Positions 27,155-36,405 of a stretch of 40,125 nt of DNA are shown piece by piece. Every line of letters begins with the position of its first letter. Position 1 is the stretch's first letter. The stretch is from the NCBI GenBank assembly GCA_913050115.1, contig CAJWZU010000023.1, positions 1-40,125 on the forward strand, given 5' to 3'. The notes under the pieces were generated by a model. The model searched no databases and was not told the origin of the DNA. It saw only the letters and a program-made list of their open reading frames with translations. Position numbers and translations under genes: made by a program. Origin of the DNA: an uncultured Cellvibrionales bacterium. GTDB lineage: Bacteria > Pseudomonadota > Gammaproteobacteria > Pseudomonadales > Cellvibrionaceae.

Positions 27155-28417
27155 CTAACTCACTTCCATTTGGGAAAAACGCTGGCGCAACTGCGGACGC
27201 AACCACTCCGCCAGTATTTGATTAGGCATTTGATCGACCAGCTCATTAATAAAACCAAAGCTCAGCATTACCTGCGCCTTGCTTCTATCAACGCCGCGCG
27301 ACTGCAAGTAATAGAGCGCCTGCTCGTCCATAGCCGCAATCGTGGCACCATGGGCACACTTGACATCGTCGGCGTAAATTTCCAGCTCGGGTTTAGTATT
27401 GATCTCGGCGTGATCAGATAACAACAAATTGCGATTATTGAGCTCAGCCAAAACTTTTTGCGCGTCACGATGAATATGAATGCGGCCGTTAAAAACGGCT
27501 TTAGCGTGATCTGCGATAATACAGCGAATATTTTCGATAGTGCGACCATTAGGATTGGCATGCTCAACCGTAGCATGCAAGTCGAATAACTCGCGACCAT
27601 CGAGCAAATAGATCGCATTAAACTTAGCGAAGGTGTGTTCGCCGCCGTGATGGATGTCGACATCTACGCGCGACAAGGTACTGCCAAAGCCGACCAAGGT
27701 AGAATTTAACTGAGCGCGTTCGGCCAAGTCAAAATGACAGCCGCCGACACTCATGGCCTTGTCGACCTGAAAGGCAAAGCGATAGTGCTCAAGCTCGGCT
27801 TTTGCAGAAATTTGGTATTCCGCCACTAGCGTATTAAAGCTTTCACTATTGCCGTCGCATTGTTCAATAACAGCCGCCTTTGCGCCCTCACCTAGGCGAA
27901 CCAGTACACGGGTATGAGCCTCGGCACCTTCACTCAGTTGCTGCACCACTCGAATTGGCTGATGAATTGTACAGCCAGCAGCAACATCGATAATAACGCC
28001 ATCGCTAAACAACACATCATTAACCAAGCCAAACAGATGGCGTTCGGGTTTAATGCAAGCAAAGCGCTTGGCCGCCCAAGCTTGAGTTGCACGATCAGCA
28101 TCGGCTAAACGCGTCACTGACAAGCCTTCTGGCAACTCAACAGATAACTGTTCGGTATCAAAATTGCCATCGACAAAAACCAAGTCAATACTGTTTAAGT
28201 CATCAATTTTGTCTACCACTGCAGCCGAACCTACTGCACCACCGCTGAAACCTTGCAGGACTCTCAGTGGCGTGTACTTCCAGGCCTCGGTTTTTCGAGT
28301 CGGCCATGGGCTTTCGCGCAGCAATTCCAGTGACTCTTGGCGCTTAGCCGCCAACCAGCTTTGTCCTGCGGTATTGTCATCGGCGCGCGCTATGCAGGCC
28401 TCTAACCAGGCACTCAT
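27155..28417 (-). CDS. sufD: Fe-S cluster assembly protein SufD
   Basis: SufD pairs with SufB in the SufBC2D scaffold and is needed for iron entry. The 420-residue protein has a variable N-terminal helical part (PWPTRKTEAWKYTPL) and the beta-helix core ending in DVKCAHGATIAAMDEQALYYLQSRG. It overlaps sufC by four bases. Confidence 0.95.
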   Translation of the reverse strand: MSAWLEACIARADDNTAGQSWLAAKRQESLELLRESPWPTRKTEAWKYTPLRVLQGFSGGAVGSAAVVDKIDDLNSIDLVFVDGNFDTEQLSVELPEGLSVTRLADADRATQAWAAKRFACIKPERHLFGLVNDVLFSDGVIIDVAAGCTIHQPIRVVQQLSEGAEAHTRVLVRLGEGAKAAVIEQCDGNSESFNTLVAEYQISAKAELEHYRFAFQVDKAMSVGGCHFDLAERAQLNSTLVGFGSTLSRVDVDIHHGGEHTFAKFNAIYLLDGRELFDLHATVEHANPNGRTIENIRCIIADHAKAVFNGRIHIHRDAQKVLAELNNRNLLLSDHAEINTKPELEIYADDVKCAHGATIAAMDEQALYYLQSRGVDRSKAQVMLSFGFINELVDQMPNQILAEWLRPQLRQRFSQMEVS

Positions 28418-29178
28418 GCGCCTTGACCTTCACAGGCATTGTCATTCAACCAGCCGTAGCCATTTTCTTCCAATTCCAGTGCCAGCTCTGGGCCACCACT
28501 TTTAACGATCTTACCGTCGGCAAGCACGTGCACAAAGTCCGGCTTGATATAGTCAAGCAAGCGCTGATAATGAGTAACAATAAGAAAACTCCGATCGGGA
28601 CTGCGCTGCGAATTTACGCCCTCAGCAACCACCTGCAGTGCATCGATATCGAGGCCGGAATCCGACTCATCGAGAATGCATAACTTTGGCTGCAGCATCA
28701 GCATTTGCAAAATTTCATTGCGCTTTTTCTCGCCGCCAGAGAAACCTTCATTGACACCGCGTTTTAAAAACTCAATCGGCAGGTGTACCTGTTTACAGGC
28801 GGCGCGCGCCATTTTCAAAATCTCGGTAGCAGTCAAAGGCTCAACACCTTGCATTTTACGCTGAGCATCAAGTGATGCTTTTAAAAATTCGAGATTGCTG
28901 ACGCCTGGAATTTCAACTGGGTACTGAAACGCCAAAAACAAACCGGCGCAGGCACGCTCGTCAGCTTCCATATCGAGAATATCTTTGCCGTCAAGCTCGG
29001 CCGAACCGCCTTCAACGCTGTAGCCTTCGCGACCCGATAATACATAACCAAGGGTGCTTTTACCGGCGCCATTGGGACCCATTATGGCGTGTACTTCACC
29101 GGCTTTAATATTGAGACTCAGGCCCTTGAGGATTGTTTTATCTTCAACGCTGGCATATAGATCTTTAACTTTTAACAT
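28414..29178 (-). CDS. sufC: Fe-S cluster assembly ATPase SufC
   Basis: An ABC-type ATPase that drives conformational change in the SufBC2D scaffold. It shows Walker A GPNGAGKST, the signature FSGGEKKRNEILQM and Walker B LCILDESDSGLDID. At 254 residues it has normal length. It lies between sufB and sufD. Confidence 0.97.
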   Translation of the reverse strand: MLKVKDLYASVEDKTILKGLSLNIKAGEVHAIMGPNGAGKSTLGYVLSGREGYSVEGGSAELDGKDILDMEADERACAGLFLAFQYPVEIPGVSNLEFLKASLDAQRKMQGVEPLTATEILKMARAACKQVHLPIEFLKRGVNEGFSGGEKKRNEILQMLMLQPKLCILDESDSGLDIDALQVVAEGVNSQRSPDRSFLIVTHYQRLLDYIKPDFVHVLADGKIVKSGGPELALELEENGYGWLNDNACEGQGA

Positions 29179-29211
29179 CGTCGCTCTCTTTAATATCGGA
29201 TTAGCTCGGCG

Positions 29212-30654
29212 TTAGCCGACAGACCCTTCAAGGCTAATTTCTAACAACTTGCCCGCTTCTACGGCAAATTCCATCGGCAACTCTTTAAATACTTCTTTGC
29301 AGAAGCCGTTGACGATCATAGACACCGCTTTTTCTGGGTCTAGACCGCGCTGCTGACAAAGGAACATTTGATCGTCGCTCACCTTAGAGGTTGTCGCTTC
29401 ATGCTCGACAATCGCTGAGCGATTGCGGCTCTCAACATAGGGGAAAGTGTGGGCGCCACACTTATCGCCAATCAACAAGGAGTCGCACTGGGTAAAGTTG
29501 CGGGCGTTGTGAGCACCGGGGTTCATTCGCACTAAGCCGCGGTAACTGTTGCTACTGCGCCCCGCCGAAATACCCTTAGAGATGATGGTCGACTTGGTAT
29601 TTTTACCCAAGTGAATCATTTTAGTTCCGGTATCAGCCTGCTGCATGCCGCGCGTTAGCGCTACCGAGTAAAACTCGCCAATACTGTTGTCGCCTTTTAA
29701 AATACAGCTTGGATACTTCCAGGTAATGGCCGAGCCTGTTTCTACCTGAGTCCATGACAACTTGGCATTTTTATGGCAGATGCCGCGCTTAGTAACAAAG
29801 TTATAAATACCACCCTTACCGTTTTCATCGCCGGGATACCAGTTTTGCACGGTTGAATATTTAATTTCGGCGTCGTCCATAACCACCAATTCGACCACCG
29901 CCGCGTGCAGCTGATTTTCATCGCGCTGGGGTGCGGTACAACCTTCGAGATAACTGACATGGCTACCTTCATCAGCAATAATTAAAGTCCGCTCAAACTG
30001 ACCGGTATTCATTTCGTTGATGCGGAAATAGGTCGACAGCTCCATTGGACAGCGCACGCCCTTAGGAATATAAACAAATGAACCGTCAGTAAATACAGCA
30101 CAATTAAGCGCGGCAAAAAAATTGTCTTTTTGCGGTACTACCGAACCCAAATATTTTTTCACCAAATCTGGGTACTCATGCACAGCCTCAGAGATAGAGC
30201 AAAAGATCACTCCGACCTCCAGCAGCTTCTCACGAAAAGTGGTCAACACCGACACCGAGTCAAATACTACATCGACTGCAACACCCGCGAGCGCCATCTG
30301 CTCTTCCAGCGGTATACCGAGCTTATTGTAAGTTTCAATCAGCTCGGGATCGACCTCATCCAGCGACTTAGGTCTGTCGGCCATACTTTTGGGGGCCGAA
30401 TAGTAAGAAATCGACTGATAATCCATCTTATCGTAGCCGAGATGAGCCCAGTTCGGCTCGTCCATTTCCTGCCAGCTGCGAAAGGCTTTTAAGCGCCAGT
30501 CAAGTAGCCACTCAGGCTCATTTTTCATGGCCGATATGCGGCGCACGACATCTTCATCAAGACCGGGCGCGAAGGTTTCAGCTTCGACGTTGGTGACAAA
30601 GCCAGCTTCGTACTCGCGATTTAGCGCTTGTTCTATTTCTATTTGCTCACTCAT
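29212..30654 (-). CDS. sufB: Fe-S cluster assembly protein SufB
   Basis: SufB is the main scaffold subunit on which the cluster forms. The 480-residue protein has the conserved [40 protein letters not shown] and [18 protein letters not shown], the last holding the cysteine matching E. coli Cys405. It is the first of the SufBCDS set, following iscS after 55 bases. Confidence 0.97.
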   Translation of the reverse strand: MSEQIEIEQALNREYEAGFVTNVEAETFAPGLDEDVVRRISAMKNEPEWLLDWRLKAFRSWQEMDEPNWAHLGYDKMDYQSISYYSAPKSMADRPKSLDEVDPELIETYNKLGIPLEEQMALAGVAVDVVFDSVSVLTTFREKLLEVGVIFCSISEAVHEYPDLVKKYLGSVVPQKDNFFAALNCAVFTDGSFVYIPKGVRCPMELSTYFRINEMNTGQFERTLIIADEGSHVSYLEGCTAPQRDENQLHAAVVELVVMDDAEIKYSTVQNWYPGDENGKGGIYNFVTKRGICHKNAKLSWTQVETGSAITWKYPSCILKGDNSIGEFYSVALTRGMQQADTGTKMIHLGKNTKSTIISKGISAGRSSNSYRGLVRMNPGAHNARNFTQCDSLLIGDKCGAHTFPYVESRNRSAIVEHEATTSKVSDDQMFLCQQRGLDPEKAVSMIVNGFCKEVFKELPMEFAVEAGKLLEISLEGSVG

Positions 30655-30709
30655 AGCGAACTCTCTATAACTCTTTTAATCACGGTTTCACTACTGTCGC
30701 GACTCTTTT

Positions 30710-31891
30710 TTAAGCAGCCTGCAAGACAGTAATGGTCTTACAAATATGTTCGATAGCCTGTTCTATATCGGCATCGGTGGTAAAACGGCCTAACGACAAC
30801 CGCAGCGAGCTGTGGGCATCGGCATCACTTAAGCCCATAGCCTTAAGTACATATGACGGCTCCATGCTGGCCGAAGTGCAAGCTGAACCTGACGATAAAG
30901 CCAGCTGACGCAGCGACAACAGCAACGTCTCACCGTCGACACCGCTAAAACGTACATTCAAGTGAATAGGGCCAATATCAGCGCCAGCGCCATTTTGCGA
31001 GGCACCGGGCAAATCTTTAATACCCTGCCACAGCTTGTCACGTAGTAACGCTATGCGCGCCATTTCATCGATCAATCCGGCTTTAGCCAGTTCAGCCGCC
31101 GCGCCCATGCCCACTAATTGATGAGTCGGCAGAGTTCCCGAGCGCAGTCGGCGCTCATGACCGCCGCCGTGTATTTGCGGTGCGATCTGCGCCGCTACGG
31201 CGCGGCGCACGTAAAGACAGCCAACCCCCTTGGGGCCATAAAATTTGTGTGCCGATAAACTCAGTAAATCGGCACTGAGAACCTCGACATTAGTATCTAA
31301 CTTACCCGCGGCCTGAGCGGCATCAACATGAAAAAGTACACCCTGCGCACGGCAAATTTGACCAATAGCCGCTATTGGATTGATCACACCGGTTTCGTTG
31401 TTCACCTGCATCAGGCTGACTATGCGAGTATCGGGACGCAGCGCAGCGCTGACTTGTTCAGCGCTAATCACGCCGCGCGTATCCGGCGTTAGCCAAGTAA
31501 CTTCAACACCCTGTTGCTGCAGCCATTTAACCGGGTCGATAACCGCTTTATGCTCGATCACCGAGGTTATCAGATGGCCTTTGCTGTGCCCTGCAGCTAT
31601 AGCAGCTTCAAATACGCCCTTAATCGCCAAATTATTTGATTCAGTGGCACCGCTGGTCCAGACGATTTCGCGACCATCGCAGTGAAGTAAGTCGGCCACT
31701 TGCTGACGAGCCGCCTCTACTTTCTCTTCAGCCTGCCAGCCATAGATGTGCGAGCGCGACGCGGGGTTGGCAAAGGTGCCATCCATAGTCAGACAGGCAC
31801 CCATAGCAGCGGCGACACTACTGGCAACGGGCGAGGTAGCAGCGTAATCAAAATAAATAGCAGCTTTGGGACTTACCATCTGATTACTCAC
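30710..31891 (-). CDS. iscS: IscS-type cysteine desulfurase (group I)
   Basis: A PLP-dependent cysteine desulfurase. The 393-residue protein has [22 protein letters not shown], the PLP lysine in [17 protein letters not shown], and the catalytic Cys338 in [17 protein letters not shown], diagnostic of group I (IscS). The GTG start overlaps the iscR stop (GTGA); an in-frame ATG four codons later is an alternative. No iscU, iscA, hscBA or fdx follow, so this IscS works in a SUF-type operon. It may also supply sulfur for tRNA thiolation and thiamine, as known for IscS. Confidence 0.93.
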   Translation of the reverse strand: MSNQMVSPKAAIYFDYAATSPVASSVAAAMGACLTMDGTFANPASRSHIYGWQAEEKVEAARQQVADLLHCDGREIVWTSGATESNNLAIKGVFEAAIAAGHSKGHLITSVIEHKAVIDPVKWLQQQGVEVTWLTPDTRGVISAEQVSAALRPDTRIVSLMQVNNETGVINPIAAIGQICRAQGVLFHVDAAQAAGKLDTNVEVLSADLLSLSAHKFYGPKGVGCLYVRRAVAAQIAPQIHGGGHERRLRSGTLPTHQLVGMGAAAELAKAGLIDEMARIALLRDKLWQGIKDLPGASQNGAGADIGPIHLNVRFSGVDGETLLLSLRQLALSSGSACTSASMEPSYVLKAMGLSDADAHSSLRLSLGRFTTDADIEQAIEHICKTITVLQAA

Positions 31892-32376
31892 AATAAGGCC
31901 TCTGCATCGATCAAATCTACGTCTAATTTCAGATCGACTTGGGGCTGATTCTGGCGCTCGGAGACTTCGCGCACTTCTTGGCGCTGAACCAGTGTACCGA
32001 GGGTAATACCCGTTAAAAAATCGTGAATTTGCTGGCTAAGATCGCACCAAAGGTGGTGAGTCAGGCAGACCTTGCCCTTTTGACAACCATCTTTGCCACC
32101 ACAACTGGTGGCATCGATGGATTCATTAACCGCATCGATAATTTCGGCTACCGAGATTTCGGCGGCGGCGCGACTCAATGTGTAACCGCCACCCGGACCG
32201 CGCACGCTCGACACCAATTGCTGTTGACGCAATTTAGAAAACAGCTGTTCAAGATAAGACAGCGATATTTCTTGGCGCTTGGAAATACCGGCGAGACTAG
32301 TAGGACCCGAATTAGAATTCAGGGCCAGATCCAGCATGGCAGTAACGGCATAGCGGCCTTTAGTCGTCAATCTCAT
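31888..32376 (-). CDS. iscR: Iron-sulfur cluster regulator IscR
   Basis: An Rrf2-family transcription factor that senses the [2Fe-2S] supply. The 162-residue protein has an N-terminal winged helix ([44 protein letters not shown]) and cluster ligands Cys92, Cys98, Cys104 and His107 ([20 protein letters not shown]) at the same positions as in E. coli. As first gene of the operon it probably represses itself and the suf genes when clusters are plentiful; an IscR-like site lies upstream. Confidence 0.97.
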   Translation of the reverse strand: MRLTTKGRYAVTAMLDLALNSNSGPTSLAGISKRQEISLSYLEQLFSKLRQQQLVSSVRGPGGGYTLSRAAAEISVAEIIDAVNESIDATSCGGKDGCQKGKVCLTHHLWCDLSQQIHDFLTGITLGTLVQRQEVREVSERQNQPQVDLKLDVDLIDAEALL

Positions 32377-32443
32377 CAGGAACTCTCTATGTTAAGCCCG
32401 CTAATGTGGGCAAAGCAGAGCTAAAAGTTACTCTAAGGTGGGT

Positions 32444-32501
32444 ATTTTCCTAAAACCCAGCACCTTAGTCAAGTATATACCCGACTGTTTTACTTGGTCT
32501 T
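32444..32501 (-). promoter_or_regulatory. iscR-suf promoter with an IscR type-1-like site
   Basis: A minus-strand promoter TTGACT (32472-32467), 17 bases, GAAAAT (32449-32444) lies 68 bases upstream of iscR. Directly upstream, 32477-32501 matches the 25-base type-1 IscR consensus at 20 of 25 positions as I align it; the half ATACCCGACTG fits completely. Cluster-loaded IscR would repress the operon here. Pairing of promoter and operator is inferred. Confidence 0.6.
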
Positions 32502-32780
32502 TGACAGGCGTTATTAAAGTGAGAGGATTAATAGACAACAAGAACTGGTCTTGACTTTTTCTTTGCTCAAAAATTACACGACATCTAACAGGCGAGGATT
32601 TTTTTCAGGGTCGACACAGCACTGCGCAAAAAGGGGGAGTGCACTCTATAGGCGTAACTGACTAGCCGCAAGATGACATCCATGCCACTGCGGTACACCG
32701 CTCACCCTGAACATATGCACAGCAGTAACAAAGAGCCGGCGCAAAAGGACCGCACACATTCCGCTTTGCAGCAGGCACCC
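32502..32780. other. Gap between nhaA end and iscR promoter
   Basis: No coding frame or RNA gene recognised. It contains a small palindrome GAGTGCACTC at 32637-32646 and otherwise no clear structure. Confidence 0.5.
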
Positions 32781-32809
32781 AAAAAAGACTCTATTAACAA
32801 AGTCCTTTT
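32781..32809 (-). terminator. Terminator of nhaA
   Basis: On the minus strand AAGGACT and AGTCTTT pair (one G-U) around a ten-base loop, followed by a run of T, directly after the nhaA stop codon. Confidence 0.65.
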
Positions 32810-32820
32810 ATTGACAACGC

Positions 32821-33999
32821 TTAGCTCTTAGGCAGTTTCTTCAGGCCCCAAGCCACGATCAAGTACCCCAACACGGCCGACAAGATGGTACCCAATAAAA
32901 TACCTATTCGATTTTCAGTAATATACTGCGCGATCGAATTCTCGAACGCTAAGCTACCGATAAACAAACTCATCGTAAAACCAATACCAGTAAGCCAAGC
33001 GACCCCCAACAACATGGTCCAATTAGAACCTTCGGGTAATTTAGTTACGCCTAACTTAATGGCAACCCAGCAAAATAAAAACACACCGACTGGCTTACCT
33101 AAAAACAGGCCTAGTGTTATCCCCAATGGCACCGAATTCATCAGTGCATCGGCACCAATACCCGTCAAGTTAACACCCGCATTAGCAAAGGCAAATATGG
33201 GTAATATCTGAAACGAAACAGCAGGGTGCAAGCTGTGCTCAAGCTGTCGACAGGGTGAGACACCAGGCTTATGCTTGTGAGTGTAAGGAATAAACATGGC
33301 CAGCGTGACACCAGCTAGAGTCGCATGCACACCGGATTTCAGCACCGAAGCCCAAAGAATAAGACCAATAATCATGTAAGGCCCCTGCTCTGATACGTGT
33401 TTACGATTCATAGTAAACAAAATTACTAGGCTAGCCGAAGCCACCATTAAGGCTGCATCGGAAAGTTCAGCGGTGTAGAAAATTGCGATAATAACAATGG
33501 CACCAATGTCATCGAAGATCGCCAGTGATACCAAAAAAACTTTCAGTGCCACAGGCACGCGCTTACCAAGCAAAGTTAAAACACCCAAGGCAAAGGCAAT
33601 ATCCGTGGCCGTAGGGATAGCCCAGCCTTTCATCGCCTCAACATTACCCCAGTTTATAACCGCATAAACCCCGGCAGGAGCGACAATACCGCCTACCGCT
33701 GCAATAGCCGGAAGGGCTATTTGACCTGGGCTCGACAGGTGACCGTCGATTAGCTCGCGCTTCAACTCAAGCCCAACAACAAAGAAAAACAACGCCATAA
33801 GACCGTCATTAATCCACAACAATAAAGGCTTGTGTATCTCAAAACTGCCAAAGGTAATTTCAACAGGCGTATTCAGCAACGCCTCGTAGTAGACCGCTAG
33901 AGGTGAATTAGCGACAACCAAAGCTAGAGCTGCGGCAATTAACAATAAAATGCCAACAGCCGACTCTTGCTTAAAAAATGCTTTCAAGTTTTTGATCAC
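32821..33999 (-). CDS. nhaA: Na+/H+ antiporter NhaA
   Basis: NhaA exports sodium in exchange for protons and protects against salt and alkaline pH. It has twelve expected membrane segments, and the ion-binding aspartate pair in VSLAIFDDIGAIVIIAIFYT. GLELKRELIDGHLSSPGQ and GIGFTMSLFIGSLAFE are diagnostic. I choose the GTG at 33999 (392 residues), with GAGG seven bases ahead, giving a start close to known NhaA. It stands alone between trmJ and iscR, with about 500 bases upstream; these two are neighbours in E. coli. Confidence 0.94.
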   Translation of the reverse strand: MIKNLKAFFKQESAVGILLLIAAALALVVANSPLAVYYEALLNTPVEITFGSFEIHKPLLLWINDGLMALFFFVVGLELKRELIDGHLSSPGQIALPAIAAVGGIVAPAGVYAVINWGNVEAMKGWAIPTATDIAFALGVLTLLGKRVPVALKVFLVSLAIFDDIGAIVIIAIFYTAELSDAALMVASASLVILFTMNRKHVSEQGPYMIIGLILWASVLKSGVHATLAGVTLAMFIPYTHKHKPGVSPCRQLEHSLHPAVSFQILPIFAFANAGVNLTGIGADALMNSVPLGITLGLFLGKPVGVFLFCWVAIKLGVTKLPEGSNWTMLLGVAWLTGIGFTMSLFIGSLAFENSIAQYITENRIGILLGTILSAVLGYLIVAWGLKKLPKS

Positions 34000-34035
34000 T
34001 GTGATTCCTCTTAGGTAGTACCTTTGTAATAGCAT

Positions 34036-34525
34036 TTAAAAGCTGATTGTACAGCTCAAGCATAACTCGCACACTCGTTTCACCGCCCAGAAGCAATGCA
34101 AAAGGGAGCAATGGCTGAGGGTTGTTAAGGCCACCTTTATTTAGCGAACAGATAGGGGGCCCAGCACGCGCGGACGGCATAGCCATTTCTGGCATGATCA
34201 TGTAATGGCCCAAAACGCATCGAGTCAGTTTACGCAAAAACAGAACTAAAGTGGTTTATTCAGTCCAAGCCTGTGTTGGTAATGACCATGAGTAAAACTT
34301 TTTTAGCCATAGTAAGCTACGGTTATAAATACAATCAGGACCAGAAAGTTTAGGCCATGTGAACTTTTAGGCTGGCAAGTTTGCCAACACTACATTGGCA
34401 TCACTGGCGGCGCGCAGACTTTTGATCTAACACTGACGATCTGATTGCCAAACTCAAACGATGAGAATCGAGCCGCAATAAATGCGACTAGGCCCAAGAT
34501 TTTACAGCTGCTGTTTTACGTGACA
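34036..34525. other. 490-base gap upstream of nhaA and downstream of trmJ
   Basis: No convincing gene. A perfect palindrome TGGCAA-GT-TTGCCA lies at 34373-34386, with a further TTGGCA at 34395 and TTGCCAA at 34445. The nhaA promoter must lie in the left part but no clear match was found. Confidence 0.5.
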
Positions 34526-35347
34526 CTATTTTTCTAGCTGTTCCAGTTTGGCTTCCAGCTCGGCAATTTTTTTATCGGTGTGAAAAACATAGTTTTGGCT
34601 GGCAGTGAGAATACCGCGCATAATACTCAACTCCATTTCATCTAGGCGCACACGCCCATAGAGACGACGTAAGCGAGTCATAGTCTGGCGCGGATTGCCT
34701 GGCTCGAGAAAATTAAGCTTTTCCAACGTCTCCTGCAGGTGCACATAGTAGCGCTCCATAGCTTCACTTTTGGCGGGTGGCTGATCCCAGTCATCGTAGT
34801 GAATAGGTTGACCATCTTGGGACGCTATGAGGTGCGACATGCGCATCTCATAGCAAAGAACCTGCACCGCTGTAGCTAAGTTTAGCGAACTGTAATCGGG
34901 GTTCGAGGGAATATGCACATGGTAGTTGCACTTGTGCAGCTCTTCGTTGGTAAGTCCACGATCTTCGCGACCAAAAACAATGGCAATTTCATGCTGTGAA
35001 CTCTCGGCAACGGCTCGTTCGCCGCACTCGCGCGGCGTTACCAGCGGCCAAGGTATACGACGCTCGCGGGCACTGGTGCCAATAACTAAACCACAATCGG
35101 CAATAGCCTCATCTAAAGTGTCCACCACCACCGCATCTTCGAGCACATCGGCGGCGTTAGAGGCGCGCCATACAGCTTTATCCGATGGCCACTCTTTAGG
35201 CGCTACGAGATAGAGCTTGGCCATGCCCATATTTTTAATCGCTCGCGCCGCGCCGCCAATATTGCCGGGGTGACTGGTATTCACCAACACAATACGAATT
35301 TTACTGAGGGAGTCGGGAGTAGCAGCAACGTCAATAGAGTCGGTCAT
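34526..35347 (-). CDS. trmJ: tRNA (cytidine/uridine-2'-O-)-methyltransferase TrmJ
   Basis: A SPOUT-class enzyme that methylates the 2'-hydroxyl of nucleotide 32 in tRNAs. Typical segments are VLVNTSHPGNIGGAARAIKN, FGREDRGLTNEEL and the knot motif YSSLNLATAVQVLCYE. The 273-residue length is slightly long, with an extended C-terminal helix (TDKKIAELEAKLEQLE). It is divergent from suhB, as in many Gammaproteobacteria. Confidence 0.95.
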   Translation of the reverse strand: MTDSIDVAATPDSLSKIRIVLVNTSHPGNIGGAARAIKNMGMAKLYLVAPKEWPSDKAVWRASNAADVLEDAVVVDTLDEAIADCGLVIGTSARERRIPWPLVTPRECGERAVAESSQHEIAIVFGREDRGLTNEELHKCNYHVHIPSNPDYSSLNLATAVQVLCYEMRMSHLIASQDGQPIHYDDWDQPPAKSEAMERYYVHLQETLEKLNFLEPGNPRQTMTRLRRLYGRVRLDEMELSIMRGILTASQNYVFHTDKKIAELEAKLEQLEK

Positions 35348-35416
35348 GGCGCGGTTCCATAGTTGGGGTAAATGCTTAGGCGATAAAACGGCGCAGTGTA
35401 ACAGCCACCGAGCATA

Positions 35417-35445
35417 TAGTCAGCGCCAGTAAGCACTGTTATAAT
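35417..35445 (+). promoter_or_regulatory. suhB promoter
   Basis: TAGTCA (35417-35422) and a perfect TATAAT (35440-35445) with a 17-base spacer, followed by GCGCAGC. This predicts a leader of about 77 bases before suhB. Confidence 0.6.
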
Positions 35446-35528
35446 GCGCAGCTCGGTGCGAAGTATCCGCACACTGCTCTTTATCACCTTTACCCCTATT
35501 CTTCTCTTGACCTCGAGTTGGTACCCCC

Positions 35529-36329
35529 ATGGAACCCATGTTGAAAATTGCCCTTCGCGCTGCCCGCAAAGCAGGCGAACTGATTGAACGCGCCGTTGAG
35601 CACATTGACGTTATCGCGATCGAAAGCAAGGAACGCAACGACTTTGTCACCGAAATCGACAAGTCTGCCGAGAAGGAAATCCTCTACCACCTGCAGAAAG
35701 CCTACCCGGATCACTGCTTTCGCTGCGAAGAGAGCGGCTACATTGAGGGCAAAGATAAAGACTACGAGTGGATTATTGACCCTCTTGATGGCACCACCAA
35801 CTTCATTCACAGTATCCCGCACTATGCAGTTTCAATCGCCTGCGTCTACAAGGGTCAGATTGAGCATGCGGTCGTTCTCGACCCGATCAAACGCGAAGAA
35901 TTTACTGCCAGCCGCGGCCGCGGTGCTGCTCTCAACGACCGCCGAATCCGCGTATCAAAGCGTCGCGGTTTAGAAGGAGCCCTGATCGGTACCGGCCTAC
36001 CGTTCAATGGCGTGGCTTTTAGTAATATCACTCCATACCTCGCCTGCCTGCAAGAGATTGCCGGTCAGACCGCCGGTATTCGCCGCGCCGGCTCTGCTGC
36101 CTTAGACTTGGCTTATGTGGCCGCAGGTCGCTTCGACGGTTTTTGGGAGATGAACTTAAATCAGTGGGATACAGCCGCAGGTATACTTTTAGTGAAAGAA
36201 GCCGGCGGCTTGGTCAGTGACTTTAAAGGTGGTAACACATTCCTCCAGACAGGCAATATTGTCTGTGGCTCAGCCAAAGTATTTAAACCTTTAGTACAGT
36301 TAACGCAGAAACACTTAAGCAATATCTAA
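35529..36329 (+). CDS. suhB: Inositol-1-monophosphatase SuhB
   Basis: SuhB is a magnesium-dependent phosphatase of the IMPase family, which in E. coli also joins the rRNA antitermination complex with NusA. The 266-residue protein begins MEPMLKIALRAARKAGE. Metal ligands lie in Glu67 (CEESG), Asp84 and Asp87 (IDPLDGTTNF), and in the later WDTAAGILLVKEAGG. The first ATG is chosen by similarity to E. coli SuhB (MHPML...). It faces the histidine kinase gene across a strong terminator. Confidence 0.96.
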   Translation: MEPMLKIALRAARKAGELIERAVEHIDVIAIESKERNDFVTEIDKSAEKEILYHLQKAYPDHCFRCEESGYIEGKDKDYEWIIDPLDGTTNFIHSIPHYAVSIACVYKGQIEHAVVLDPIKREEFTASRGRGAALNDRRIRVSKRRGLEGALIGTGLPFNGVAFSNITPYLACLQEIAGQTAGIRRAGSAALDLAYVAAGRFDGFWEMNLNQWDTAAGILLVKEAGGLVSDFKGGNTFLQTGNIVCGSAKVFKPLVQLTQKHLSNI

Positions 36330-36336
36330 AACCTAA

Positions 36337-36400
36337 ACGGTTAGATAACAAAAAGGCCGCAATATCTCGTATATTGCGGCCTTTTTTGTTGTCTAACCGT
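36337..36400. terminator. Long bidirectional terminator between suhB and kinase gene
   Basis: Arms of 29 and 30 bases (36337-36365 and 36371-36400) pair with one mismatch and one bulge around the loop CTCGT. The GC-rich centre GGCCGCAATAT is flanked by A and T runs on both sides, so transcription can stop in both directions between the two convergent genes. Confidence 0.9.
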
Positions 36401-36405
36401 CGATC

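Noticed and set aside
33971-34237. Minus-strand frame of 88 codons overlapping the start of nhaA
   Set aside because: It overlaps the nhaA N-terminus in another frame and its product has no recognisable feature; it is better explained as the nhaA leader.
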